A stretch of 54,255 bases of DNA from Prevotellaceae bacterium (GCA_031267135.1 JAIRZQ010000183.1:1-54255), one strand, 5' to 3'. Shown: positions 1 to 10,498, numbered from the stretch's first letter. Program-made: numbers and translations. Notes: generated by a model not told the origin, from the letters alone.

Positions 1-457
1 ATTGATGAATGTCAATTTTTATATTGTTTTGTATTTCAAATTCTGAAAGCAGATTGCACAATGCTCTAAACTGGTATATGCGCGATTGTGAGTATTTTTT
101 ACGCGACAGGAATATCTTAAATAAATTTTGTATTGTATCCGCTTCGGGAATTTCGTTTGCAAGAAGCCTGTTTATCTCAGCGGTTAATGATTTTGATGTT
201 GGATTTTTAAGATTGGAATATGCTTTTAATATCAAATTTTTCCTTTCAAAAATTGCAGTATTAATTTCAATTCTTTTTTGCGTATCAAAAGTTATTCGGG
301 AACTTATGCCCTGTTCTTTTTTATTCCACAGTTTGGCGTTTACTTTGATTTCCGAAGTGCAATAAAGTTTGGGCTTATTTCTGCCCTGCGACACGCTGAA
401 CCTGACGTTTGTCATTTCGCTTTTTGATGCTTTGATAAAAGGAGTTACGGATGCCAT
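1..457 (-). CDS. Tyrosine-type site-specific recombinase/integrase, N-terminal part (truncated by window edge)
   Basis: Minus-strand reading from the ATG at 457 gives MASVTPFIKASKSEMTNVRFSVSQGRNKPKLYCTSEIKVNAKLWNKKEQGISSRITFDTQKRIEIN..., the arm-binding/SAM-like N-terminus typical of Bacteroidetes integrases. It is open to position 1 and absent from the supplied ORF track because it is incomplete. Confidence 0.8.
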   Translation of the reverse strand, partial: MASVTPFIKASKSEMTNVRFSVSQGRNKPKLYCTSEIKVNAKLWNKKEQGISSRITFDTQKRIEINTAIFERKNLILKAYSNLKNPTSKSLTAEINRLLANEIPEADTIQNLFKIFLSRKKYSQSRIYQFRALCNLLSEFEIQNNIKIDIHQ

Positions 458-627
458 AATCTTTTTTCGACAAAGGTAGAAAATATTCCGCACAAATTCC
501 GCACAACTTTGAAAATGATTGAAAATATTTGAAAACAGATTGAAGTTTCTTTTGTCGTAACCGCCTGAAAAACAGAAAAACGTCGCTAAACGTTTTCATT
601 CTATTTTCATTCTTTTTCAATACTTTG

Positions 628-711
628 TGCCCAGGACAAGACTCGAACTTGCACACCTCAATCGGCGCCACCCCCTCAAAGTGGTGTGTCTACCAATTCC
701 ACCACCTGGGC
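628..711 (-). tRNA. tRNA-Leu (anticodon GAG), class II with long variable arm; CCA not encoded
   Basis: Reverse complement GCCCAGGTGGTGGAATTGGTAGACACACCACTTTGAGGGGGTGGCGCCGATTGAGGTGTGCAAGTTCGAGTCTTGTCCTGGGCA: 7-bp acceptor stem, TTGAGGG anticodon loop, GTTCGAGTC T-loop. Confidence 0.93.
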
Positions 712-896
712 ATTTTGAAGTTGCAAAGGTATAATATTTTATTGACTTAACACAAAATTTTATGAAAACTTTATACCATCAAGTATTCAATGCAATTTTT
801 TGTTAACAACAGTTACGTATTTGTCTTTATATTAATTCTAACATGAGTGAAGAATAATTTATACGGACACACATGTAAAATTGAAACTTAAAAATA

Positions 897-932
897 ATGA
901 AAGAAGCTGACCAAAAGGTCAACTTCTTTCAT
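897..932 (-). terminator. Rho-independent terminator downstream of cydB
   Basis: ATGAAAGAAG(C)TGACC-AAAA-GGTCA(A)CTTCTTTCAT hairpin followed on the minus strand by TTATTTTT. Confidence 0.75.
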
Positions 933-957
933 ATTATAACGATTTAAATTTCTTAAA

Positions 958-2109
958 TCAATAAGTATGTTCGTTTTCTTCCATTTCTTTACTCGTAATC
1001 TTATGTATGTCGAGCGCACGCCATGCATACACAATATAAGCCAGTACCAGAGGAATAAGGATTGAAACATACGCCATGGTTTTCAATGTAAATAAACTTG
1101 ACGAACTGTTACTGATGGTCAATGAACTTTGCGTGTCTGACAACGAAGGATAATATGCAGTATTGTTCCATCCTGCGCAAAGCAGCAATGCCAATACGGT
1201 CAATACAGTTCCTGTTCCTGCAAACCAAATGCCTTTTTTCCATGTTTGTGATAATATTGTTTTACCTATTCCGAATAATACGCCCACAACACCAACCAGC
1301 AGTACAGCAAGCACCACCGGCATTTGCAGAAAGTTGTGCAAATACTTGCATGGAACTTTTGATACTATACTTGTTTGCGGATCCACTGCAAATCCTTCCT
1401 GTATTAACAGATGAACAAAGAATGTAAGGAAAAATACAAGGAATAATACTGTTTCAATCAGCAGTTGTTTGCGTGATTTTTTCCTGATTTCATCATCGTT
1501 AATATTGTTTATAAAATAAAGTAAAGCCAATACGCGCGACAGGAAGAATACAGCCAGCCCGAGCAATACATTCCATATTACGAATGCAGCTTCGAGTCCG
1601 TGCCATGAGGTTTTCCATGACGAAATTACAGGATTAGCCAAATCTGTAAGGTTTTGTTTTTCCACAATAAAGTTTGCTCCGTTGAAAAACGTTCCTACGG
1701 CTGCGCCCAGTAATACAGGTCCTAAAATGCCGTTTATTACGAGGAATATCTGATACGTTTTCTTTCCCAATAAATTTCCGTGTTTTGCCTGATATTCGTA
1801 TGATACGGCTTGCAGCACAAAGCACAGCAGTATTAAAATCCAAACCCAGTAAGCGCCTCCGAAACTTGTAGAGTAAAACAGCGGGAACGAAGCAAAGAAT
1901 GCTCCTCCGAAAGTAACCAAAGTTGTAAATGTAAATTCCCATTTACGACCTGTAGAGTTCAACAGCATTTTTTGCTGTGTCTGATTTTTGCCTATAGTGA
2001 AAAGCAATGACTGTCCGCCCTGTACAAACAGCAGAAACACCAGTAATGCTCCTAACAAAGATACTAAAAGCCACCAGTAATGTTGTAAGAATATGTATGT
2101 TGCATCCAT
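958..2109 (-). CDS. cydB: Cytochrome bd ubiquinol oxidase subunit II
   Basis: 383-aa polytopic membrane protein with CydB-like N-terminus; directly downstream of cydA. Confidence 0.92.
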   Translation of the reverse strand: MDATYIFLQHYWWLLVSLLGALLVFLLFVQGGQSLLFTIGKNQTQQKMLLNSTGRKWEFTFTTLVTFGGAFFASFPLFYSTSFGGAYWVWILILLCFVLQAVSYEYQAKHGNLLGKKTYQIFLVINGILGPVLLGAAVGTFFNGANFIVEKQNLTDLANPVISSWKTSWHGLEAAFVIWNVLLGLAVFFLSRVLALLYFINNINDDEIRKKSRKQLLIETVLFLVFFLTFFVHLLIQEGFAVDPQTSIVSKVPCKYLHNFLQMPVVLAVLLVGVVGVLFGIGKTILSQTWKKGIWFAGTGTVLTVLALLLCAGWNNTAYYPSLSDTQSSLTISNSSSSLFTLKTMAYVSILIPLVLAYIVYAWRALDIHKITSKEMEENEHTY

Positions 2110-2122
2110 AACTGTTTAATTT

Positions 2123-3829
2123 TTATTGTTCATTAATTTGAGGTCCTTTTTTTATTGCGCTCGTAAGTATTTTCAATTCGGCAATAAGCAAAATTGTAAA
2201 TAATGCAAGGAAAATAAAGAATGTCAATTGCACCGATGATGTCGATAATTTTGATATGGCAGCCGATGTCGGTAAAATATCCTGAATCGCCCACGGTTGC
2301 CGTCCTACTTCGGCAACTACCCAGCCTGCCTGTCCTGCAAAGATCGCAAGGAAAATAGAAATCAAGCATGTCCATTGTAACCAGCGTTTGGTTTCAAATT
2401 TGTTTTTATACGACAAATACGTTGCAAGCGCAAACAGCAGGAGTAAAAATCCGCCGAGTATAACCATCACCCTGAACGCATAGAATGTAAGACTTAAAGG
2501 CGGAATCAAATCTTTTGGCTCTTTAATGTATCCGTAGCCGAAATAGTCAAAATTGTCATCCAGCTGCTTTCGTGAATTTACAATTTTAGTTTGAATTTCC
2601 GCTGTTTTGCCGGAAAACAGTTCATCAGCTGTCAATGCCTGTGAAGTTGCTCCGGTGTCATCGGATACTGTTTCCGCATAATTTTCAATTTCGGCAGCCA
2701 GTACAATCTTTATACTGTCGGCTTTGTTTGCGTACAGTGCGCTGTCGGCTTTTGCCTTTTTATATTCGGATAAAGCATCAATGGCAAGTTTTCCTCGTGC
2801 TATTTTTTCTTCAGCCGACAAGGCTATAGCGCCGTCAGGCTGTTTATAACCACCTTCGAGTATGTTCTTAATTCCCGGCACATATTCGTTGAATTTTCCA
2901 AAAGCGAGATATGACAGCAATTTCGGTATGGGAACATCTATTTTGAATAAAAACGCTTTTTCATTATCGTTATATTCTTTTTTACTCGGATTTAATATTC
3001 CTATTCCAACTAAATTTACACCATTGTCGCCTTCATACAGTCCTTCCATTGCCGCAAGCTTCATTGGTTGTCTTTTTGCAACCTGTGAAGCAGAGCCATC
3101 GCCTGTCCATATTGACAACAGGCATGCTATCAAGCCAAATACAACAGCTACTTTAATACTTGACAATGCAAATTTTATTTCGCGTTTTCTCAACAAATAC
3201 CAGCTGGATATGCCTGCAACAAACATTGCGCCTATTATCCATCCTGATAATACGGTATGGAAAAATTTATTGATTGCAACGGGTGAAAATGCTACCGCCC
3301 AAAAACTTTCCATCTCATTTCTGACAGTGTCGGGATTGAAGCCCATTCCTGTCGGATATTGCATCCAGCCGTTGGCAACCAGTATCCAAAACGCTGAAAT
3401 TGTTGCGCCCAAAATGGTCAGCCAGGTTGAAGCAAGATGAAAGCCCTTGCTTACCTTGTTCCACCCAAAGAACATCACCGCAATAAACGTTGCTTCCATA
3501 AAGAATGCAACAACGCCTTCGATTGCAAGAGGAGCGCCAAAAATGTCGCCTACAAACCAACTGTAATTCGACCAGTTGGTACCAAATTCAAATTCGAGAA
3601 TCAATCCTGTTGCTACGCCTATGGCAAAATTAATTCCGAACAGTTTCATCCAAAACTTGGCGGTTTTTTTCCAAAACTCATCGCCTGTCTTGTAATAAAT
3701 AGTTTCCATAACAGCCTGAACGATGCCAAGCCCCAATGTCAATGGCACAAAAAGCCAATGATAAAAAGCCGTTAGAGCAAACTGTGCTCTCGACCAATCA
3801 ATAAGAGAAATGTCAATTTCTGCGATCAT
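2123..3829 (-). CDS. cydA: Cytochrome bd ubiquinol oxidase subunit I
   Basis: 568 aa; LIDWSRAQFALTAFYHWLFVPLTLGL...GWVVAEVGRQPWAIQ motifs of CydA; long charged insertion in the Q-loop region. Confidence 0.95.
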   Translation of the reverse strand: MIAEIDISLIDWSRAQFALTAFYHWLFVPLTLGLGIVQAVMETIYYKTGDEFWKKTAKFWMKLFGINFAIGVATGLILEFEFGTNWSNYSWFVGDIFGAPLAIEGVVAFFMEATFIAVMFFGWNKVSKGFHLASTWLTILGATISAFWILVANGWMQYPTGMGFNPDTVRNEMESFWAVAFSPVAINKFFHTVLSGWIIGAMFVAGISSWYLLRKREIKFALSSIKVAVVFGLIACLLSIWTGDGSASQVAKRQPMKLAAMEGLYEGDNGVNLVGIGILNPSKKEYNDNEKAFLFKIDVPIPKLLSYLAFGKFNEYVPGIKNILEGGYKQPDGAIALSAEEKIARGKLAIDALSEYKKAKADSALYANKADSIKIVLAAEIENYAETVSDDTGATSQALTADELFSGKTAEIQTKIVNSRKQLDDNFDYFGYGYIKEPKDLIPPLSLTFYAFRVMVILGGFLLLLFALATYLSYKNKFETKRWLQWTCLISIFLAIFAGQAGWVVAEVGRQPWAIQDILPTSAAISKLSTSSVQLTFFIFLALFTILLIAELKILTSAIKKGPQINEQ

Positions 3830-3849
3830 AATACAAAAAGTTTTAAAGA

Positions 3850-4110
3850 TTATTTAGCACGTTGAATTAGTTCATTTGATACGTATTTCTGTTTCTCGGC
3901 AGCATTGTCAAACTTTCCGAGATAGCTGGGGAAGAAAAAAAATTTCAGGAAAACAAACATTACAAATAACTTGACCAAAATGATCAGCCAAAGCGTTTTT
4001 CCTATTGTCATGCTTCTAAATCCTTCCACATAGAAAGATAATATTCGTTTTAGTACAGATGTTTTCATCTTACAGGGATTTTTACATTTTACAAGATAAA
4101 TATCATACAA
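3850..4110 (-). CDS. DUF4492 family small membrane protein (cyd-operon associated); true start probably MKTSVLKRIL
   Basis: FYVEGFRSMTIGKTLWLIILVKLFVMFVFLKFFFFP pattern immediately upstream of cydA. Confidence 0.8.
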   Translation of the reverse strand: MYDIYLVKCKNPCKMKTSVLKRILSFYVEGFRSMTIGKTLWLIILVKLFVMFVFLKFFFFPSYLGKFDNAAEKQKYVSNELIQRAK

Positions 4111-4528
4111 ATATAAAATATTTTTTGATATTACCCAAATTTTTTTAAAAAAATAATGAAATTTTTAATACTTTCTTTATAATTGCTCAATATAAATACC
4201 TTGCGATTATAAATTAAGATACTTTTTGCCATTGAAAGCATATATCAGTCTATTGAATTTTAACATTAATATTCAAAATTACGTTCAGAATTATCGGGTA
4301 AAAAGGCTGTTTTGAACGTCATCGTTTCGTAATTAACAGTAATTGATGTAAAGAATATTAAATTTACGAAGCAGGCTCATACATTCTATAATAAAATATT
4401 TCTCAAATATAGATGAATTCTTTGCATTGCATACAGGCAAATAAAAACTTTTATGTATTTTTGTAAAATACTTTTATGCAGGCAAAAGCACTATTAATTT
4501 CAATAATAATTACCGAATATCAGATAAA

Positions 4529-6082
4529 ATGCAATATAAAATACAAATAAAAGTTTCGCCGCAAGAGGCAGGCAACAGCGAGATTATTAAAACGATTGCG
4601 GCGCGAAAACTGAAAACCGCAACAGCCGGAATAACATGCGTCCGCATCGAGCGCAAATCAATAGATGCACGCTCCCGTGAACCTAAAATAAACTTGTCGC
4701 TGAATGTCTTTTGCGGCGAAATACCAACTTCGCTGAAAGCAAATTTCAATTATCAAAACGTAACAGGTAAGCCCGAAGTTTTGATTATAGGTTCAGGTCC
4801 TGCAGGACTTTTTGCTTCGCTTCGCTTAATAGAACTGGGATTGAAGCCTGTAATTCTCGAACGCGGTAAAAATGTCAGTGAACGCAAAAAAGACATTGCA
4901 ACAATGATTCGCAACAAAACCATAAACGCCGAGTCGAACTATTGCTATGGAGAAGGCGGAGCGGGAACGTTTTCGGATGGAAAGTTATATACTCGTTCCG
5001 GCAAGCGCGGTAATGTATTTGGAATACTGCAACGTTTTCATTTTCATGGAGCGCAGGACGAAATCCTTTACGAATCGCATCCTCACATAGGCACGGACAG
5101 GCTGCCTGAAATTGTAAAAAACATGAGCAGGACGATTATTGAATGTGGCGGCGAAATTTATTTCGACAATAAGGTTGATGATATAATCATATCGAATAAA
5201 AAAGTATCGGGAGTGAAATGTGCAAACGGAAATGTTTATACTGCAAATACAGTAGTACTTGCAACGGGACATTCGGCTCGCGACATATACGAACTGCTGA
5301 GCAGAAAAAACATAAAAATCGAAGCTAAAAACTTTGCTGTCGGCGTGCGTGTCGAACATCCTCAACCACTGATAGATACGATACAGTATCATTGCAAAAC
5401 GCGGGGAGAATTTTTGCCCGCGGCAAGCTATTCGTTGACGGCGCAGACATGCGGACGCGGCGTATATTCGTTTTGCATGTGTCCGGGAGGATATATTGTT
5501 CCATCGTCAACATCTGACCATGAAATAGTTGTAAATGGAATGTCGTCGTCGCGCCGGCATACTGAATTTGCAAATTCGGGAATTGTTGTCGAAACTCGAA
5601 TCGAAGATTTGAAGCAATTTGAACAATATAAAAATCTTTGCGGATTGAAATTTCAACAGCAAATCGAAAAAGCGGCATTTGAAAACGGCGGCGACGGGCA
5701 AATCGCTCCTGCACAGCGCTTAATGGATTTTGTAAACTCGAAATATTCATCCACTTTACCCGACAGTTCGTATCTTATCGGATTGAAAACTTCGGCTCTG
5801 CATGAATGGCTGCCCGATGCCGTTGTCAAACGTTTGCAGGAAGCGTTCAGGATTTTTGATAAAAAAATGCGAGGATTCCTCACCGGCGAAGCATTATTAA
5901 CCGGCGTTGAATCACGCTCATCTTCGCCCGTTCGCATTCCGCGCAACGAAAACATGCAGCATGTCGATATCGAAGGATTGTATGTTTGCGGCGAAGGAGC
6001 AGGATACGCAGGAGGAATAACATCGTCGGCAATGGATGGAGAAAAGTGCGCAGAAAAAATTGCCGAAAGCCTGCAAAATTAA
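4529..6082 (+). CDS. NAD(P)/FAD-dependent oxidoreductase
   Basis: 517 aa with VLIIGSGPAGLFASLRLIELGLKPVILERG dinucleotide-binding motif and C-terminal GLYVCGEGAGYAGGITSSAMDG. Confidence 0.88.
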   Translation: MQYKIQIKVSPQEAGNSEIIKTIAARKLKTATAGITCVRIERKSIDARSREPKINLSLNVFCGEIPTSLKANFNYQNVTGKPEVLIIGSGPAGLFASLRLIELGLKPVILERGKNVSERKKDIATMIRNKTINAESNYCYGEGGAGTFSDGKLYTRSGKRGNVFGILQRFHFHGAQDEILYESHPHIGTDRLPEIVKNMSRTIIECGGEIYFDNKVDDIIISNKKVSGVKCANGNVYTANTVVLATGHSARDIYELLSRKNIKIEAKNFAVGVRVEHPQPLIDTIQYHCKTRGEFLPAASYSLTAQTCGRGVYSFCMCPGGYIVPSSTSDHEIVVNGMSSSRRHTEFANSGIVVETRIEDLKQFEQYKNLCGLKFQQQIEKAAFENGGDGQIAPAQRLMDFVNSKYSSTLPDSSYLIGLKTSALHEWLPDAVVKRLQEAFRIFDKKMRGFLTGEALLTGVESRSSSPVRIPRNENMQHVDIEGLYVCGEGAGYAGGITSSAMDGEKCAEKIAESLQN

Positions 6083-6282
6083 TTATGTATTAAACAGTCA
6101 GCTACCGATTAAACAGTACTTTATGTGCAAAGGCATTTTTCTGTTTTTAACGAAACAGTTATTTGCTTTTTAATATTATTCTGTACAATATAATTATTGA
6201 TATTCCAATTGTTGGGAAAGATGGCAGCTTATTTGGCTCAAATTCAAAATATTTTTGTAAGTTTGTGAAAAAATAAATTACT

Positions 6283-6825
6283 ATGAAAGTTTATACGAAA
6301 ACAGGGGACGGAGGAACAACCTCTTTAATCGGCGGCACGCGGGTTCCCAAGTTCGATATTCGAGTCGAAGCGTATGGAACGGTTGATGAACTGATTTCAT
6401 ATATTGGACTGATTCGGTCGCAAAAAATTGATTTGCGCATCATTGAAATCCTGCATCAGATTCAAATCAAATTAATGGATATTGCAGCGATTATTGCAAG
6501 CGACGAAAAAGCAAAAAAAACTCGACAGGTTACTGTTGAAGACATTAATATCATCGAAAATGAAATCGACAGATACGATGCGGAACTCGAACCTCTCAAA
6601 TATTTTGTACTTCCGGGCGGGCACAGCATTCCCGCTTTCTGTCATATTACTCGATGCATTTGCCGCAGAGCGGAACGCATGATTTTGCGGGTTCACAGCG
6701 AAAATCCGATTTCTCAAAATGTACTGACATACATAAATCGCTTATCCGACTATTTTTTCGTTCTCGCACGAAAACTGCATAAAAATCTTGATGTTCAAGA
6801 GCTTTTTTGGATTACCGATAAATAA
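6283..6825 (+). CDS. Cob(I)yrinic acid a,c-diamide adenosyltransferase, PduO-type
   Basis: MKVYTKTGDGGTTSLIGGTRVPKFDIRVEAYGTVDEL signature. Confidence 0.92.
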   Translation: MKVYTKTGDGGTTSLIGGTRVPKFDIRVEAYGTVDELISYIGLIRSQKIDLRIIEILHQIQIKLMDIAAIIASDEKAKKTRQVTVEDINIIENEIDRYDAELEPLKYFVLPGGHSIPAFCHITRCICRRAERMILRVHSENPISQNVLTYINRLSDYFFVLARKLHKNLDVQELFWITDK

Positions 6826-6959
6826 ATATTAACAATTTTATAAATCAATGTTTGTAAAAATTTCATTAAACATGTTGTTTTAATCAAAATTATTTATATT
6901 TTCGCATCCTTAAAACAGGATGTTGAATTGTTAATTAATTGATTATTAAATTTTATATT

Positions 6960-7181
6960 ATGTACTGGACATTAGAACTTGCTTCAAAATTAGAAGATGC
7001 GCCCTGGCCGGCGACCAAGGAAGAATTAATCGATTACGCTGTACGCTCCGGCGCTCCGCTGGAAGTTGTTGAAAATCTTCAAGAATTGGAAGATGATGGA
7101 GAAATTTATGAAAACATCGATGACATTTGGCCGGATTATCCGAGCAAAGATGATTTCTTTTTTAATGAAGATGAATATTAA
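6960..7181 (+). CDS. DUF2795 family small protein
   Basis: MYWTLELASKLEDAPWPATKEELIDYAVRSGAPLEVVENLQELEDDGEIYENIDDIWPDYP; start reassigned to the ATG at 6960. Confidence 0.85.
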   Translation: MYWTLELASKLEDAPWPATKEELIDYAVRSGAPLEVVENLQELEDDGEIYENIDDIWPDYPSKDDFFFNEDEY

Positions 7182-7204
7182 CGCAAAAAATTACTGTAGA
7201 GATG

Positions 7205-7224
7205 GAAGACCTGTCAGGGTCTTC
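7205..7224 (+). terminator. Putative small hairpin terminator after the DUF2795 gene
   Basis: GAAGACC-TGTCAG-GGTCTTC hairpin followed by TGTCTTATTAT. Confidence 0.45.
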
Positions 7225-7265
7225 TGTCTTATTATATATAAACAATATATGCAATAAATATTGAC

Positions 7266-7616
7266 ATGCATACAATAGAACTCGAAAATATGGAATTTTT
7301 TGCTCATCACGGTTGCTTTGATGAAGAGCAAATTACAGGAAATAAGTTTATTGTCAGTCTGAAAATCATTACCGACGAATCGCTGTCGGAAATCACAGAT
7401 AATATTGATGATGCCGTCAACTATCAAATCATATACAATATTGTTTGCAGAGAAATGAAACAGACATCGCATCTGCTCGAAAATGTTTGCAGACGCATAA
7501 TTGACGCCATTTGTACGGAAACAGAAAACATAAATAACATAACCGTAAAAATCAGCAAACAAAATCCTCCAATGGGCGGAAAAACAGGCTGTGCAAGCGT
7601 TACAATGCAGCGATAG
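7266..7616 (+). CDS. folB: Dihydroneopterin aldolase
   Basis: MHTIELENMEFFAHHGCFDEEQ...NPPMGGKTGCASVTMQR pattern of FolB. Confidence 0.9.
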   Translation: MHTIELENMEFFAHHGCFDEEQITGNKFIVSLKIITDESLSEITDNIDDAVNYQIIYNIVCREMKQTSHLLENVCRRIIDAICTETENINNITVKISKQNPPMGGKTGCASVTMQR

Positions 7617-7763
7617 ACTGCAAAAACACGAGTGCATAATATTAAAGCAGTATTTACAGGTTTTCATTATTTTAAATTTGGAATCTTACAATTCACGGAT
7701 ACCCTGCTAAATGTAGCTTTTTATTCCAAACTTTATATTTACTTTTGCAGCATAAAATAAAAT

Positions 7764-8894
7764 ATGAAATTCAAGTTACAAAATACCGACAGCCTTACAA
7801 AAGCACGGGCAGGAATAATCACAACCGACCATGGATATATTGAAACACCAATATTCATGCCTGTAGGAACTGCGGGCAGCGTGAAAGGCGTATTTCACCG
7901 CGATCTCGTAAACGAAGTTCATGCTCAGATAATTCTCGGAAATACTTATCATTTGTATTTACGACCAACTACAGCAATACTCGAAAAAGCAGGCGGATTG
8001 CATAAATTCATTTCGTGGAACAAACCCATACTTACCGACAGCGGCGGGTTTCAGGTTTTTTCGCTGGCGGCAAATCGAAAACTTACGGAACAGGGTTGTG
8101 AATTTCGGTCGCATATCGATGGTTCAAAACACTTCTTCACGCCCGAATCGGTAATTGATATTCAACGGGCAATCGGAGCTGATATTATTATGGCGTTTGA
8201 CGAATGCCCGCCGGGAACAGCATCTTACGATTATGCCGAAAAATCGTTGAAACTTACTCAAAAATGGCTCGAACGATGCGTAAAGCAATTCAGCGGCACT
8301 CAACCAAAATACAGTTACAGCCAAACACTATTTCCTATTGTGCAGGGTTGCGTTTATAAGGATTTGCGCTTGCGTTCTGCCGAACATGCAATAGCGCAAA
8401 ATTGCGAAGGCTATGCAATAGGAGGACTTGCTGTTGGCGAACCAACAGAACAAATGTATGAAATGGTTGATTACGTTTCCGGTATCCTTCCTGCCGACAA
8501 GCCCCGTTATCTTATGGGAGTCGGAACACCTGCAAATATTTTAGAAAATATTGCGCTTGGCGTGGACATGTTCGACTGCGTAATGCCGACACGCAACGGA
8601 CGCAACGGGATGCTGTTTACCGACGAGGGAGTAATAAATATAAAAAATCAAAAATGGAATGATGACTTTTCTCCGATAGATGCCAATGGAACGGCATTTG
8701 TCGATACCGTTTACAGCAAAGCCTACTTGCGGCATTTGTTTGTTGCAGGCGAAATGCTTGGAGCGCAAATAGCAAGCATGCACAACATTGCATTTTATTT
8801 GCGACTTGCAGGCGAAGCGCGGCAACATATTATTAACGGCGATTTCCTTTTGTGGAAAAACACAATGATAAATAAAATCACACAGCGGCTGTGA
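7764..8894 (+). CDS. tgt: tRNA-guanine(34) transglycosylase
   Basis: 376 aa; LTDSGGFQVFSL, GGLAVGEP, YLMGVGTP and DMFDCVMPTRNGRNG motifs. Confidence 0.96.
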   Translation: MKFKLQNTDSLTKARAGIITTDHGYIETPIFMPVGTAGSVKGVFHRDLVNEVHAQIILGNTYHLYLRPTTAILEKAGGLHKFISWNKPILTDSGGFQVFSLAANRKLTEQGCEFRSHIDGSKHFFTPESVIDIQRAIGADIIMAFDECPPGTASYDYAEKSLKLTQKWLERCVKQFSGTQPKYSYSQTLFPIVQGCVYKDLRLRSAEHAIAQNCEGYAIGGLAVGEPTEQMYEMVDYVSGILPADKPRYLMGVGTPANILENIALGVDMFDCVMPTRNGRNGMLFTDEGVINIKNQKWNDDFSPIDANGTAFVDTVYSKAYLRHLFVAGEMLGAQIASMHNIAFYLRLAGEARQHIINGDFLLWKNTMINKITQRL

Positions 8895-8938
8895 TTTTGT
8901 AAAATAATTTGTTATTTATTTGCAATACTCGACTGATA

Positions 8939-8987
8939 TGGCGAATACCCACTATTGCTGAGCGTTATTTTTATGATCTTCTCGCCA
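8939..8987. repeat. Short, degenerate member of the palindromic core-sharing family
   Basis: TGGCGA...TCGCCA arms around ATTGCTGAGCGTTATTT; core aligns with the elements at 19857 and 44418. Confidence 0.4.
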
Positions 8988-9093
8988 ACTTGCCACGCGT
9001 TTTCTTTCTTACTCCATAATTAAACTTGATAACTGTGCAAAATTATAATATTTTAAATCAAATAAAAAAACAAAAAAATTCTTGAAAATTCGA

Positions 9094-9101
9094 TATATTT
9101 G
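9094..9101 (+). promoter_or_regulatory. Bacteroidetes -7 box (TATATTTG) upstream of HD protein gene
   Basis: TATATTTG matches TAnnTTTG, 27 bp before the ATG. Confidence 0.55.
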
Positions 9102-9127
9102 CAGCCCGAAATAATTATACAAAAGAA

Positions 9128-9784
9128 ATGAACATAATAAATCCCGACTTGAAAAACCATATCGAACAGAATATTCTGCCGCGTTATAGCGCCTTTGACG
9201 GCGGACACAATATAAATCATGTTCAAAAAGTAATTGATGACAGTTTAGTTTTGGCGCAACAATTTGATGTTGACATAAATATGGTTTATGCAATAGCTGC
9301 CTATCACGATATTGGCATTGAAAAAGGCAGAGAATTACATCATATAGTTTCGGGAGAAATTTTAGCATCCGACTACAATCTTAAAAAATGGTTTTCGCAT
9401 CGGCAAATCGAAATCATGCGCGAAGCCGTAGAAGATCATCGAGCATCAAACAAACATGTGCCTCGCAGCATTTACGGAAAAATTGTTGCCGAAGCCGACC
9501 GCGACATTTCATTACAAACCATCTTGAACCGTACCATACAGTTTGGACTGAAAAACAATCCGGACAGCGATTTTGAATTGCAGTTCGAAAGGGCTTACAT
9601 TCACATAACCAATAAATACGGCGAAAACGGCTATTTAAAATTGTATCTCCACAGCGAAAAAAACGAAAAAGGGCTTGCTGAAGTCCGTGCTGCAATCAGC
9701 GACAAAACAACATTGCGCAAAATCTGCAAAGAAATCCTCAGCTGGCACGAAACTGCGCCAAACGACTGTCAGATTTGCTTGTAA
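9128..9784 (+). CDS. HD-domain phosphohydrolase-like protein
   Basis: H(N)INHVQKV...AAYHDIGIEKGRELHH...EADRDI pattern. Confidence 0.8.
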   Translation: MNIINPDLKNHIEQNILPRYSAFDGGHNINHVQKVIDDSLVLAQQFDVDINMVYAIAAYHDIGIEKGRELHHIVSGEILASDYNLKKWFSHRQIEIMREAVEDHRASNKHVPRSIYGKIVAEADRDISLQTILNRTIQFGLKNNPDSDFELQFERAYIHITNKYGENGYLKLYLHSEKNEKGLAEVRAAISDKTTLRKICKEILSWHETAPNDCQICL

Positions 9785-9802
9785 TCCGTAAGTTTACTAT
9801 GC

Positions 9803-10402
9803 TTACCATTTTCCCTTATGAACTTTTTCGGGTTTCCATTTATCCTTAGGCGATTCTTTCACGCTTGGATAGCCTATGGAAATAACGCATAGCGATTGGA
9901 TGTTATCGGGATGCTGAGTTGCTTTTTTTACGGCGCTCATTCTGCCGGCGTAAGGATAACTCGCCGTCCACACAGCGCCAAGTCCCATTGCTTCGGCTGC
10001 AAGCAGAATGTTTTCAGTAGCGGCAGCGCAATCAACGTACCAGTATGCGGATTTTGAAGTATCGGCACAAACAACTATTGCGAGCGTTGCCTGCTGCAAC
10101 ATTTTTGCGTATGGAAGCTCTGTGGCAAGCGAGTCTAACTCAGGTCTTTCGTTTATAACAATGAATTCCCACGGCTGAGTATTCATACCTGTGGGAGCAG
10201 CCATGCCGGCACGCAGCAGTTTTTCAATTTTTCCGGATTCTATCTGTTTGCCTTCGATGTAATTTCTTACGCTTTTGCGGTTTGCAATGTTTTCCAGCAC
10301 AATTTCTTCGGCTGATTTTGATGTTTTATCGTTGTTGCAGCAGGAAGTAAATGTGCCTGCTGCAAGCAGAACCATACCCGTACAGAAAATTTTTATTGTC
10401 AT
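9803..10402 (-). CDS. Nitroreductase family protein, predicted lipoprotein
   Basis: NRKSVRNYIEGKQI...AAPTGMNTQPWEFIVI...AMGLGAVWTASYP; N-terminal signal with TSCC lipobox. Confidence 0.88.
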   Translation of the reverse strand: MTIKIFCTGMVLLAAGTFTSCCNNDKTSKSAEEIVLENIANRKSVRNYIEGKQIESGKIEKLLRAGMAAPTGMNTQPWEFIVINERPELDSLATELPYAKMLQQATLAIVVCADTSKSAYWYVDCAAATENILLAAEAMGLGAVWTASYPYAGRMSAVKKATQHPDNIQSLCVISIGYPSVKESPKDKWKPEKVHKGKW

Positions 10403-10498
10403 AATTTATAATTTAAATTGTTTTATATGTTTCATTTATAATTATACATGCGATTTGGAATAGGATAGGGGATAAGCTTGTATACATACATTAAATTA

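Noticed and set aside
9-365. 118-aa plus-strand ORF
   Set aside because: Antisense of the truncated integrase; the minus-strand reading is a recognisable protein.
375-671. 98-aa minus-strand ORF
   Set aside because: Spans the tRNA 3' end and integrase 5' region out of frame; spurious.
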